From Sphingomonas sp. CCH9-E2 (GTDB lineage: Bacteria; Pseudomonadota; Alphaproteobacteria; Sphingomonadales; Sphingomonadaceae), in the NCBI RefSeq assembly GCF_001557215.1, contig NZ_LSJM01000327.1, positions 1 to 8,557 of the forward strand: DNA of 8,557 bases, in the 5' to 3' direction. Position numbers and translations under genes: made by a program. Shown here one piece after another: positions 1 to 5,925 of the stretch. The notes beneath the pieces are model-generated. The model saw only the letters and a list, made by a program, of their open reading frames with translations. It did not search any database and was not told the DNA's origin. Every line of letters starts with the position of its first letter. Positions within the stretch are counted from its first letter, which is position 1.

Positions 1-903
1 GCCACCGCCGATTTCGTCGACTGGCTCGCCGTCGAACGCATCGAGGGGCGGGAGATCGATATCGGCATCCACCGCCGCTGGCTCGATCCGACCAAGCCGT
101 TTGCGGAAGCGGTGCTGAAGCCGGCACATGGCGCGCTGGTTACCTCAGCAACGCTACGCGCGGGCGGGGACTGGGACGTGGCCGAGCAGCGCAGCGGTGC
201 CCAACACCTCGCCCATCCGGCGCAGCGGTTCGAGGCCGCGTCCCCGTTCGACTACCCGCGCCAGGCCGAAGTGCTGATTGTCACGGACATCAAGCGCGGC
301 GACATGGGCGCCCTCGCCGCCGCCTATGCGCGGCTGATCGTGGCGGCACAGGGCGGGACACTGGGTCTGTTCACGGCGATCCGGCGGCTGCGCGCTGTCC
401 ATACCCGCATTGCCGACCGGCTCGCGCGCGAGGGGCTGCCGCTCTACGCCCAGCATGTCGATCCGATCGATACCGGCACCCTGGTCGACATCTTCCGCGA
501 CGATCCGCGCGCCTCGCTGATCGGCACCGACGCCTTGCGCGACGGCGTCGATGTCCCCGGCCACTCGCTGCGGCTCGTAGTGATGGAAGGGGTGCCCTGG
601 CCCAAGCCCAGCGTCCTGCACGCGGCGCGACGGCTGGCGGGAGGCGGCAGCGCCTATGACGACCGCATCGTGCGCGCCCGGCTGGCGCAGGCGTTCGGTC
701 GCCTGATCCGCCGTGCCGATGATTCGGGCGCGTTCGTGCTGCTCTCCGCCGCCACACCGTCGCGGCTGCTGGACGCCTTTCCCCCTGGCACGCCGATCCG
801 ACGACTGACGCTGGATGAGGCGGTCGACCATGCGCGCCGTCTTTCCTCCGTCGCATCGCTGGGGCACAAGGCCCGGGAAACCGCCGATCCGGAGGGCCGA
901 TGA
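1..903 (+). CDS. DinG-like ATP-dependent DNA helicase, 3' part (5' end outside window)
   Basis: The frame is open from base 1 to the TGA at 901-903, giving the last 300 residues of a superfamily 2 XPD/DinG-type helicase. Counting from the window edge, visible landmarks are the VTSATL segment (about residues 47-52), typical of the start of the second helicase domain of DinG relatives; GLFTAIRRL (about 122); the motif V-like GTDALRDGVDVPG (175-187); and the motif VI-like QAFGRLIRR (230-238). The family unwinds DNA using ATP, and many members carry an Fe-S cluster. The Walker A, Fe-S and DEAH regions would lie upstream and cannot be judged. After motif VI many relatives have an Asp-x-Arg (as in LDxR); here the stretch reads VLLSAATPSR, with Ser where Asp is usual. 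The gene overlaps the next gene by 4 bp (ATGA), so the two are probably cotranscribed. The ATG at 112 is internal, not the real start. Confidence 0.88.
   Translation, partial: ATADFVDWLAVERIEGREIDIGIHRRWLDPTKPFAEAVLKPAHGALVTSATLRAGGDWDVAEQRSGAQHLAHPAQRFEAASPFDYPRQAEVLIVTDIKRGDMGALAAAYARLIVAAQGGTLGLFTAIRRLRAVHTRIADRLAREGLPLYAQHVDPIDTGTLVDIFRDDPRASLIGTDALRDGVDVPGHSLRLVVMEGVPWPKPSVLHAARRLAGGGSAYDDRIVRARLAQAFGRLIRRADDSGAFVLLSAATPSRLLDAFPPGTPIRRLTLDEAVDHARRLSSVASLGHKARETADPEGR
891..896 (+). promoter_or_regulatory. Ribosome binding site of the sixA-like gene
   Basis: GGAGGG lies inside the end of the helicase gene, 3 nt before the ATG at 900. The sequence matches Shine-Dalgarno well, but the spacing is shorter than usual. 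The 4-bp ATGA overlap suggests that translation is partly coupled to the helicase gene. Confidence 0.55.
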
Positions 904-1439
904 AGACGTTGACGGTATTGCGCCACGCCAAGTCGAGCTGGGACGACGCAGTCGCGCGCGATTTTGATCGTCCGCTCAATGCACGCGGCCAACGCGCGGC
1001 AGTCACTGTTGGTCGCCATCTGCGCAGCGAGGGGCTGAGCTTCGATCACGTCGTCGCGTCGCCGGCGGTGCGCATCACTGAAACGGTCGAGCAGATTGAA
1101 AGCGGCTATGGCAGCGCGCTGGCCCCGGCTTGGGACCGCCGCATCTACCTCGCCTCCGCCTCGACCCTGATGGACGTAGTCCACGAACTACCTGTGGGCG
1201 CGGACAGCGCGCTGCTGATCGGCCATAATCCGGGCCTGGAGGATCTGATCCTGATGCTCGTGCCGGATCGGGCCGGTGATGCGCTGCGCGATGCGGTGGA
1301 GGAAAAATTTCCGACCGCCGCACTCGCCGTGATCACATTCGACACCGACGATTGGGGCGCGATTCGCTCGAACAGTGGAACACTGATCCGCTTCGTCCGC
1401 CCGCGCGATCTCGACGCCGGACTGGGACCGGAGGACTGA
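900..1439 (+). CDS. SixA-family histidine phosphatase
   Basis: This is a 179-residue protein of the histidine phosphatase (phosphoglycerate mutase-like) superfamily, SixA branch. The N-terminal LRHAKSSW contains the RH motif, with His9 as the expected phospho-acceptor. ASPAVR gives the conserved Arg58, and IGHNP gives the second catalytic His109. DRPLNARG (23-30) and KFPTAALAVI (136-145) are typical of SixA-like proteins. E. coli SixA removes phosphate from phosphohistidine on signalling proteins; whether this homologue has the same target cannot be told from sequence. The length is in the usual range (about 160-180). It starts within the helicase stop codon (ATGA overlap) and has a GGAGGG ribosome site just upstream, so it is probably the second gene of that operon. 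Its TGA at 1437-1439 directly abuts the stop codon of the convergent merR-type gene. Confidence 0.9.
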   Translation: MKTLTVLRHAKSSWDDAVARDFDRPLNARGQRAAVTVGRHLRSEGLSFDHVVASPAVRITETVEQIESGYGSALAPAWDRRIYLASASTLMDVVHELPVGADSALLIGHNPGLEDLILMLVPDRAGDALRDAVEEKFPTAALAVITFDTDDWGAIRSNSGTLIRFVRPRDLDAGLGPED

Positions 1440-1769
1440 TCAGCCGTCTTCGCTGAGCGCCACCTGCAGCGCATCGCGCACCGCCCGCAGCGAATCGGTT
1501 CGCCCGCGCCGCGCGCCGCGCTCGGCATCGAGCAGCCGCTGGACTCCCCGGATCGAATAGCCCTCGCGGGTGAGCAGCGAATCGATCCGCCGCACCAGTG
1601 CCACATCATCAGGCCGGTAATAGCGCCGGCCGCCCGCGCGTTGCAGCGGACGCAGCTGAGGAAAACGCGTTTCCCAATATCGAAGAATATGCTGGGGGCG
1701 CCCGATTTCCTGCGCAAGCTCGCCGATCGTCCGGAAGGCTTCGGGGCCCTTCTCCGGACCGGCTGCCAT
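1440..1769 (-). CDS. Short MerR-family transcriptional regulator
   Basis: This is a 109-residue DNA-binding protein. Residues 13-35 form the MerR winged-helix opening ([20 protein letters not shown]). They are followed by the wing segment with [17 protein letters not shown] (46-62) and a helix pair with [11 protein letters not shown] (70-80). Only about 25 residues remain after the DNA-binding domain, so there is no room for the metal- or drug-sensing domain of classical MerR proteins. A short C-terminal helix may serve dimerisation. A MerR gene directly after ihfA is, from memory, common in alphaproteobacteria; its targets are unknown to me. The ATG follows the ihfA TAA by one base, with GGGGGA at 1774-1779 as a modest ribosome site, so it is translated from the ihfA transcript. 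Autoregulation at the dyads upstream of ihfA is possible but is inference. Confidence 0.88.
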   Translation of the reverse strand: MAAGPEKGPEAFRTIGELAQEIGRPQHILRYWETRFPQLRPLQRAGGRRYYRPDDVALVRRIDSLLTREGYSIRGVQRLLDAERGARRGRTDSLRAVRDALQVALSEDG

Positions 1770-1770
1770 C

Positions 1771-2070
1771 TTATCCCCCGTTGACGATCCGGTCGCGCAG
1801 CATCTGGCTGGCCCGGAAGGTCAAGACGCGGCGCGGGGCGATCGGCACCTCGACCCCGGTCTTGGGATTGCGCCCGATGCGTTCGCCCTTGTCACGCAGC
1901 ACGAAGCTGCCGAAGCCCGAAATCTTAACATTCTCGCCCTTGGCGAGCGCCTCGCACATATGGCCGAGAATCTGTTCGACGAAGCGCGCCGCGTCGGCGC
2001 GAGATAGTCCGACGTCGCGATGCAGCGCGTCGGCAAGATCGGCCCTGGTCAACGTCGCGGCGGTCGCCAT
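1771..2070 (-). CDS. ihfA: Integration host factor subunit alpha
   Basis: A 99-residue member of the HU/IHF family. The core [22 protein letters not shown] (residues 51-72) is the family signature; Pro69 at the beta-arm tip is the residue expected to intercalate and kink DNA. The following [11 protein letters not shown] (75-85) matches IHF alpha (E. coli has a PITARRVVTF version) better than HU or IHF beta. IHF is an alpha/beta heterodimer that bends DNA sharply at specific sites and acts in transcription, replication and recombination; the beta subunit gene is not in this window. The start is supported by a strong AGGAGGG ribosome site 6 nt upstream. The gene follows fabH after a 115-bp leader with a plausible promoter and several dyads, and it leads a two-gene unit with the downstream MerR gene. 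Confidence 0.95.
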   Translation of the reverse strand: MATAATLTRADLADALHRDVGLSRADAARFVEQILGHMCEALAKGENVKISGFGSFVLRDKGERIGRNPKTGVEVPIAPRRVLTFRASQMLRDRIVNGG

Positions 2071-2076
2071 TCTTAA

Positions 2077-2083
2077 CCCTCCT
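2077..2083 (-). promoter_or_regulatory. Strong ribosome binding site of ihfA
   Basis: AGGAGGG on the minus strand, 6 nt before the ATG at 2070. It is the best Shine-Dalgarno match in the window. It confirms the ihfA start and fits a highly expressed nucleoid protein. Confidence 0.85.
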
Positions 2084-2092
2084 GCCCCGTTT

Positions 2093-2105
2093 TGTTACCG
2101 TAACA
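2093..2105. promoter_or_regulatory. Perfect dyad TGTTAC-C-GTAACA in the ihfA leader
   Basis: This is a perfect 6+1+6 inverted repeat, AT-rich in a GC-rich setting. It lies between the candidate ihfA promoter and the ihfA ribosome site, with its centre about 29 bp upstream of the start codon. It shares the TTAC/GTAA half-site with the dyad at 2150-2163, which suggests a common dimeric DNA-binding protein. A hairpin from it would be weak and is not followed by a T-run on either strand, so an operator is more likely than a terminator. The bound protein is unknown. Confidence 0.5.
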
Positions 2106-2120
2106 CATTGAGGGACGGGT

Positions 2121-2134
2121 GCAACCATCGTTGC
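2121..2134. repeat. Small inverted repeat GCAAC-N4-GTTGC
   Basis: A 5-4-5 inverted repeat lies between the two TTAC/GTAA dyads in the ihfA leader. It has a different half-site from its neighbours. It could be a small mRNA hairpin or chance; with only five base pairs it is weak evidence taken alone. Confidence 0.3.
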
Positions 2135-2143
2135 GCTCGCGTT

Positions 2144-2171
2144 ACGATACCGTAATATTACGGCATGCCAA
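2144..2171 (-). promoter_or_regulatory. Candidate sigma70-type promoter of ihfA-merR
   Basis: On the minus strand TTGGCA (2166-2171, five of six matches to TTGACA) is followed after 16 bp by TATCGT (2144-2149, four of six matches to TATAAT). Transcription would start near 2137 and give a leader of roughly 65 nt. The perfect 14-bp palindrome at 2150-2163 fills nearly the whole spacer. That is the layout of MerR-type operators, although those promoters usually have longer 19-20 bp spacers. The -35 lies just beyond the fabH stop codon. The promoter is predicted by eye only. Confidence 0.45.
2150..2163. promoter_or_regulatory. Perfect 14-bp palindrome CCGTAATATTACGG, candidate operator
   Basis: The two 7-nt halves are exact reverse complements with no spacer. 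An overlapping looser dyad (TTACG-N4-CGTAA, 2142-2155) shares its left half. Together with 2093-2105 this gives five TTAC/GTAA half-sites within 69 bp. It lies between the fabH stop and ihfA, inside the candidate promoter spacer. Autoregulation by the MerR protein encoded two genes downstream is an attractive but untested idea. Confidence 0.5.
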
Positions 2172-2185
2172 GCGCCCGCGCGCGT

Positions 2186-3181
2186 TTAAAAGCGCACCGC
2201 TGCAGCGCCCCAGGTAAAACCACCGCCCATGGCCTCCAGCACGAGCAGGTCGCCCTGCCTGATGCGCCCGTCGCGCACCGCCGCGTCGAGCGCGAGCGGA
2301 ACCGACGCGGCCGAGGTGTTGGCGTGCTGGTCCACCGTCACCACGACCTTTTCCGGCGCCAGACCCAGCTTCTTGGCGGTCGCATCGAGAATCCGGGCAT
2401 TGGCCTGATGCGGCACGACCCAGTCGACATGCTCCGGCCCCAGACCTGCAGCGGCAAGCACCTCGTTCATCACCGCGGCCAGATTGACCACGGCGTGCCG
2501 AAACACCTCCTTGCCCTTCATGCGCAGCTTGCCGACCGTGCCGGTGGTTGACGGTCCGCCATCGACATAGAGCAGCTGATTGTGCCGCCCATCGGCATGC
2601 AGCTTCGTCGCCAGCACGCCGCGCCCGCCATCCACCGCAGTCTCCTGTGCGTCGAGCACGATCGCGCCTGCCCCGTCGCCGAACAGTACGCAGGTGGTGC
2701 GGTCTTCCCAGTCGAGGATCCGGCTGAAAGTTTCCGCACCGATCACCAGCGCGCGATTCGCGCTGCCGGCGCGGATCATGCTCTCGGCGACCTGCACCGC
2801 GTACAGAAAGCCGGAACACACCGCCGCAACATCGAACGCCACGCAATCATCGATACCCAGCGCCGCCTGCACCCGCGTCGCGCTTGCCGGAAAGGTCTGG
2901 TCGGGAGTCGCGGTCGCCAGCACGATCAGGTCGATCGTCTGCGCCGCGATCCCCGCCGCCGTCAGTGCGGCGCGCGCCGCATCGGTTGCCAGCGTCGATG
3001 TCGTCTCGTCATCCGCAGCGATGTGACGAAAGCGGATGCCGGTGCGCTCGACGATCCATTCGTCGGAGGTATCGATCTGCTCGGCCAGCTCGGCATTCGC
3101 AACGCGGCGACGCGGCAGCGCCGATCCGGTTCCGGTGATCACTGCACGCCGCATGGTTGCGACGGCGCTTGATTCGCTCAT
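2186..3181 (-). CDS. fabH: Beta-ketoacyl-ACP synthase III
   Basis: A 331-residue condensing enzyme that starts fatty acid synthesis by joining an acyl-CoA, usually acetyl-CoA, with malonyl-ACP. The full Cys-His-Asn triad is visible: Cys122 in AAVCSGF, His258 in VPHQAN and Asn288 in QHANTS. The N-terminal region has ITGTGSALP (15-23) and the [11 protein letters not shown] motif (39-49), and the C-terminus ends in [13 protein letters not shown], all typical of FabH. The active-site loop reads VCSG rather than the E. coli-type ACAG. The start at 3181 overlaps the plsX stop by 4 bp (ATGA). There is no good ribosome site, so coupled translation is likely. An internal Met10 would give a length closer to E. 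coli FabH (317) but lacks any ribosome site. It acts in the cytoplasm next to PlsX, which draws on the same acyl-ACP pool. Confidence 0.96.
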   Translation of the reverse strand: MSESSAVATMRRAVITGTGSALPRRRVANAELAEQIDTSDEWIVERTGIRFRHIAADDETTSTLATDAARAALTAAGIAAQTIDLIVLATATPDQTFPASATRVQAALGIDDCVAFDVAAVCSGFLYAVQVAESMIRAGSANRALVIGAETFSRILDWEDRTTCVLFGDGAGAIVLDAQETAVDGGRGVLATKLHADGRHNQLLYVDGGPSTTGTVGKLRMKGKEVFRHAVVNLAAVMNEVLAAAGLGPEHVDWVVPHQANARILDATAKKLGLAPEKVVVTVDQHANTSAASVPLALDAAVRDGRIRQGDLLVLEAMGGGFTWGAAAVRF

Positions 3182-4209
3182 GCTGCCTGGGCCTCGAAAT
3201 TGCCGAGATCCTCGGCGATGCGGCGGGTCAGATCGTCGCGCACCATCTTGGCGGCGACGCCGATCGCGGTGTCGACCCCGATCTCATTGGCGCTGCCATG
3301 GCTCTTCACGACGATGCCGTTGAGGCCAAGGAAGACCGCTCCATTGTGATTATTGGGGTCGAGATGATGGCGCAGCAATTCGGTAGCGGGCTTCGAGATC
3401 AGGAAACCGATCTTCGAGCGGATCGAGCTGGAAAAGGCGCGGCGGAGCAGGTCGGCAACAAAGCGCGCGGTGCCCTCGACCGTCTTGAGCGCGATATTGC
3501 CCGAAAAGCCGTCGCATACGATCACATCGACATTGCCGCGTGACATCGCATTGCCCTCGACGAACCCGGTAAAGCGCAGCGGCAAATGCGTCGCGGCGCG
3601 CAATTGCTGCGCGGCGTCGCGAATGATGTCGGTGCCCTTTTGCTCCTCGGTGCCGATATTGAGCAGCGCGACGCGGGGCGATTCGAGGTCGAGCACGGTG
3701 CGCGCATAGGCGGCACCCATCACTGCGAACTGGATCAGGTTGCGGGTATCGACCTCGGTATTCGCACCCAGGTCGAGCATGACGACGTCATTGTCGCCCA
3801 GCGTCGGCATCCGCGCGGCGAGCGCCGGGCGGTCGATGCCGGGCATAGTGCGCAGCGCCAGCTTCGCCATCGCCATCAGCGCGCCTGTATTGCCGGAGGA
3901 GACCGCGGCGGCTGCCTCGCCGCGCTTCACCAGATCGATCGCAACGCCCATCGACGTCGTCTTGGCGCGCCGGATCGCCTGGCTCGGCTTGTCGTCGGCG
4001 GTCACCACCTCGGGCGCGTGCACGATCTCGGACGCAGCGGTGAGGTTGGGATGGGCCTTCAGCCCCTCGCGAATCGCGGCTTCGTCGCCGACCAGCAGAA
4101 AGCGCATGCCCTCGAACCGGCGCCGCGCACGCGCGACTCCAGCAAGCATGACCGCCAGCCCCTCATCGCCGCCCATCGCATCGACGGCGATTCGTGCGCT
4201 TGAGGTCAT
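3178..4209 (-). CDS. plsX: Phosphate acyltransferase PlsX
   Basis: A 343-residue protein that converts acyl-ACP and phosphate into acyl-phosphate, the acyl donor used by the membrane enzyme PlsY in the first step of phospholipid synthesis. It is normally a peripheral membrane or cytoplasmic protein. Family motifs in order are AVDAMGGD (8-15), [10 protein letters not shown] (104-113), LDLGANTE (145-152), NIGTEEQKG (184-192), FVEGN (216-220), DGFSGN (233-238) and KSHGSAN (302-308). The length fits the family. The ribosome site is the AGAGGGGG region about 9 nt before the ATG. It lies 25 bp after rpmF and overlaps fabH by 4 bp, matching the widespread rpmF-plsX-fabH operon. Confidence 0.97.
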   Translation of the reverse strand: MTSSARIAVDAMGGDEGLAVMLAGVARARRRFEGMRFLLVGDEAAIREGLKAHPNLTAASEIVHAPEVVTADDKPSQAIRRAKTTSMGVAIDLVKRGEAAAAVSSGNTGALMAMAKLALRTMPGIDRPALAARMPTLGDNDVVMLDLGANTEVDTRNLIQFAVMGAAYARTVLDLESPRVALLNIGTEEQKGTDIIRDAAQQLRAATHLPLRFTGFVEGNAMSRGNVDVIVCDGFSGNIALKTVEGTARFVADLLRRAFSSSIRSKIGFLISKPATELLRHHLDPNNHNGAVFLGLNGIVVKSHGSANEIGVDTAIGVAAKMVRDDLTRRIAEDLGNFEAQAA

Positions 4210-4234
4210 GACCGACGGCCCCCTCTAATCGGGC

Positions 4235-4414
4235 TCAGCCCTCGACCGAAACGATCTCGCGACCATTATAGTGGCCGCAGGCGCCGCACAGCACGTGCGG
4301 GCGCTTCAGCTCACCGCAGTTCGGGCATTCCTGGAATGCCGCAACCTGCAGCGCGTCATGCGACCGGCGCATGCCACGGCGGCTCGGCGAAACTTTTCTC
4401 TTGGGGACGGCCAT
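4235..4414 (-). CDS. rpmF: 50S ribosomal protein L32
   Basis: This small gene encodes 59 residues beginning [20 protein letters not shown] and ending at the TGA at 4235-4237. The basic N-terminus ([19 protein letters not shown]) is the L32 signature. The C-terminal half has a zinc ribbon with Cys30-x2-Cys33 and Cys43-x2-Cys46, so this is the zinc-binding (C+) form rather than a cysteine-free paralogue. L32 is a small structural protein of the large ribosomal subunit. AAGAAGG at 4424-4430, 9 nt upstream, supports the start. It heads the rpmF-plsX-fabH cluster, linking ribosome production with membrane lipid synthesis. The DUF177/YceD gene that precedes rpmF in E. coli is absent here; a divergent MAPEG gene takes that place. 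Confidence 0.97.
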   Translation of the reverse strand: MAVPKRKVSPSRRGMRRSHDALQVAAFQECPNCGELKRPHVLCGACGHYNGREIVSVEG

Positions 4415-4423
4415 TTCGGCAAA

Positions 4424-4430
4424 CCTTCTT
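4424..4430 (-). promoter_or_regulatory. Ribosome binding site of rpmF
   Basis: AAGAAGG on the minus strand, 9 nt before the rpmF ATG at 4414. It supports that start for a gene too short to stand out by length. Confidence 0.65.
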
Positions 4431-4492
4431 GAACTGTCGTCTTAAAACCTGGATCGCGATACGCCCATGGCGGCGAACGGGCAAGCACCGGG

Positions 4493-4510
4493 GTCCGGCA
4501 CTCGCCGGAC
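4493..4510. repeat. GC hairpin GTCCGGC-ACTC-GCCGGAC in the rpmF/MAPEG control region
   Basis: A perfect 7-bp stem with a 4-nt loop lies between the divergent rpmF and MAPEG genes. It is followed two bases later by the short dyad GCCC-T-GGGC (4512-4520). No T-run follows on either strand, so it is not a standard terminator. If rpmF is transcribed from the candidate promoter at 4542-4569, the hairpin lies in the 5' leader of the rpmF mRNA, where it might affect stability or translation. Its role is unknown. Confidence 0.45.
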
Positions 4511-4541
4511 AGCCCTGGGCCAGTCGCGAAGCGAGCGAGCG

Positions 4542-4569
4542 CCTATACCGATTTCCGTCCAAGTTGCAA
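4542..4569 (-). promoter_or_regulatory. Candidate promoter of the rpmF-plsX-fabH operon
   Basis: On the minus strand TTGCAA (4564-4569) is followed after 16 bp by TATAGG (4542-4547). Each matches four of six positions of the sigma70 consensus. Transcription would begin near 4535, giving a leader of about 120 nt with a GC hairpin. The rest of the 204-bp divergent region (4415-4618) contains no gene that I can support, and I could not find a convincing plus-strand promoter for the MAPEG gene. Confidence 0.35.
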
Positions 4570-4618
4570 GGCAGCGCGCGGCGTGGCAGCCACAGTGTTC
4601 CAAAAGGGGTAAGAATCA

Positions 4619-5053
4619 ATGGAAGCCATCATCCTGCCCGTAACGCTTGCCGCCGCTGCGGCCTGCGCGCTACTCAATTCCTGGCTTACCTTCAGGGTCG
4701 GGCAAGTCCGCCGCGCCGAAAAGATCCTGGTCGGCGACGGAGGCAGCACCCGGCTGACCGCCCGGATGCGCGCGCAGCTCAACTTCGTCGAACATGCGCC
4801 GTTCGTGCTGATCTTGCTCGCGCTGATCGAACTGGCGGTGGGGACGGAGACCTGGTTGTGGGCAGTCGCGGCACTGTTTGTCACCGGACGTATCCTGCAT
4901 GCGTTCGGCATGGATGGCTGGATGCCGGGGCGCATGATCGGCATTGCAGTCACGTTGCTGGTGACGATCGGCCTTGCCGGCTATGCCGCCGCAATTCCCT
5001 ATTTGGCCCTCGGCGAATCGCAAACGATCGAGCTGGTCGAAACGGCTGGCTAA
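4619..5053 (+). CDS. MAPEG-family inner membrane protein
   Basis: A 144-residue, strongly hydrophobic protein. Four membrane segments are apparent at about residues 3-25, 59-74, 77-96 and 106-129. The loop after the first segment carries RMRAQLNFVEHAP (49-61), matching the conserved Arg/Asn/Glu/Pro loop of MAPEG proteins (membrane-associated eicosanoid and glutathione metabolism family). Some relatives are glutathione transferases or peroxidases; the bacterial members are mostly uncharacterised, so no reaction is assigned. AAAAGGGG at 4602-4608, about 10 nt upstream, supports the ATG. It diverges from rpmF across 204 bp. Its TAA overlaps the stop codon of the convergent nudC gene by 4 bp. Confidence 0.85.
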   Translation: MEAIILPVTLAAAAACALLNSWLTFRVGQVRRAEKILVGDGGSTRLTARMRAQLNFVEHAPFVLILLALIELAVGTETWLWAVAALFVTGRILHAFGMDGWMPGRMIGIAVTLLVTIGLAGYAAAIPYLALGESQTIELVETAG

Positions 5054-5925
5054 GCTTCGGCAACCCAGACGCTCAGCAGACTGTGGGCGATCGCGTAGCG
5101 CGGCGGCGCGATAAACCGCGCGCCCGCTTCGCCCGCCAGCGCGGCGCGCACTTCGTCCCGCGTCACCCACATCGCGTCCTCGATCTCGGTGGTGTCGAGC
5201 GACAGCGTGTCGTCCTCGGCACGCGCAATACAGGCGATCATCAGCGACGAGGCGAACGGCCAGGGCTGGCTGGCGATGTAGCGCACGTCGCTGACCCGCA
5301 CGCCCGCTTCCTCCAGCGTTTCGCGCGCCACCGCTTCTTCGATCGATTCGCCGACCTCGACAAACCCGGCGAGCGCCGAGTAGCGCCCGGCAGGCCATGC
5401 CGCCTGCCGCCCCAGCAGCGCGCGCCCGTCATGCTCGGCCAGCATGATCACGACCGGATCGGTGCGCGGGAAATGCTCCGCACCGCACCCACCGCACCGC
5501 CGCGCCCAGCCGGCACGGAACAACTCGGTCGCGCTGCCACAGGCCGCGCAAAAGCCATGGCGCTGGTGCCAGTCGACCAGGCTGCGCGCACAGGCATAGA
5601 GGCTCGCCTGATCGGGCGGCATCAAGCCCAGCATCGCGAACAAGGCCGGCGAGCGCGCCGCGCCATGCCGTTCACCCATACGCAGAGGCGCGAAATGCGA
5701 TTTGCCGTCGATATAGCCGAGGAACAGCGGATTGGCATCGTCGGGCAGGTCGGCCAGACTCCCCCACACCAGCCGCCCGTCGTCGTCCAGCTCGGGGTCG
5801 AGCCCGTTCAGCTTCAACAGCCGCGCGCGCCAGTCGCCCATTGCCGCCGCCAGCGCCTCAGGGTTGTTGCGCTCGCGATCGGCACGGTCGAGCACCCCGC
5901 CGGTGAACCCGACTTCGAGCCGCAT
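5050..5925 (-). CDS. nudC: NAD(+) diphosphatase / RNA deNADding Nudix hydrolase
   Basis: A 291-residue NudC. The enzyme cleaves NAD(H) to NMN(H) and AMP, and in E. coli also removes NAD caps from RNA. The domain order fits: an N-terminal domain (to about 120), a zinc ribbon with Cys126-x2-Cys129 and Cys144-x2-Cys147, then PRTDPVVIML (153-162) and a Nudix box G187-x5-E193-x7-R201-E202...E205-E206-x-G208. The NudC-specific SQPWPF motif follows at 219-224. That motif usually continues as PxS; here it is ASS, so one Pro is replaced by Ala. The frame is open further upstream to an ATG at 6042, but that part lies inside the preceding gene. I chose the ATG at 5925, which overlaps the upstream TGA by one base (TGATG). 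No ribosome site precedes it, so it probably relies on coupled reinitiation. Its TAG overlaps the MAPEG stop by 4 bp. Confidence 0.95.
   Translation of the reverse strand: MRLEVGFTGGVLDRADRERNNPEALAAAMGDWRARLLKLNGLDPELDDDGRLVWGSLADLPDDANPLFLGYIDGKSHFAPLRMGERHGAARSPALFAMLGLMPPDQASLYACARSLVDWHQRHGFCAACGSATELFRAGWARRCGGCGAEHFPRTDPVVIMLAEHDGRALLGRQAAWPAGRYSALAGFVEVGESIEEAVARETLEEAGVRVSDVRYIASQPWPFASSLMIACIARAEDDTLSLDTTEIEDAMWVTRDEVRAALAGEAGARFIAPPRYAIAHSLLSVWVAEA

Noticed and set aside
154..1184. Several long minus-strand frames opposite the helicase and sixA genes
   Set aside because: They are shadows of strong plus-strand genes with recognisable motifs, and none shows a domain pattern or ribosome site of its own.
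2150..2163. Palindrome after fabH as an intrinsic terminator
   Set aside because: The stem is AT-rich in the middle, has no loop and is not followed by a T-run on the minus strand. An operator fits better.
3152..3154. Internal ATG (Met10) as the real fabH start
   Set aside because: It would give a length nearer to E. coli FabH but has no ribosome site. The upstream ATG has the ATGA overlap with plsX that fits coupled translation. It is not fully excluded.
4493..4510. GC hairpin as a terminator for a flanking gene
   Set aside because: It lies between two divergent starts, not after a gene, and no T-run follows on either strand.
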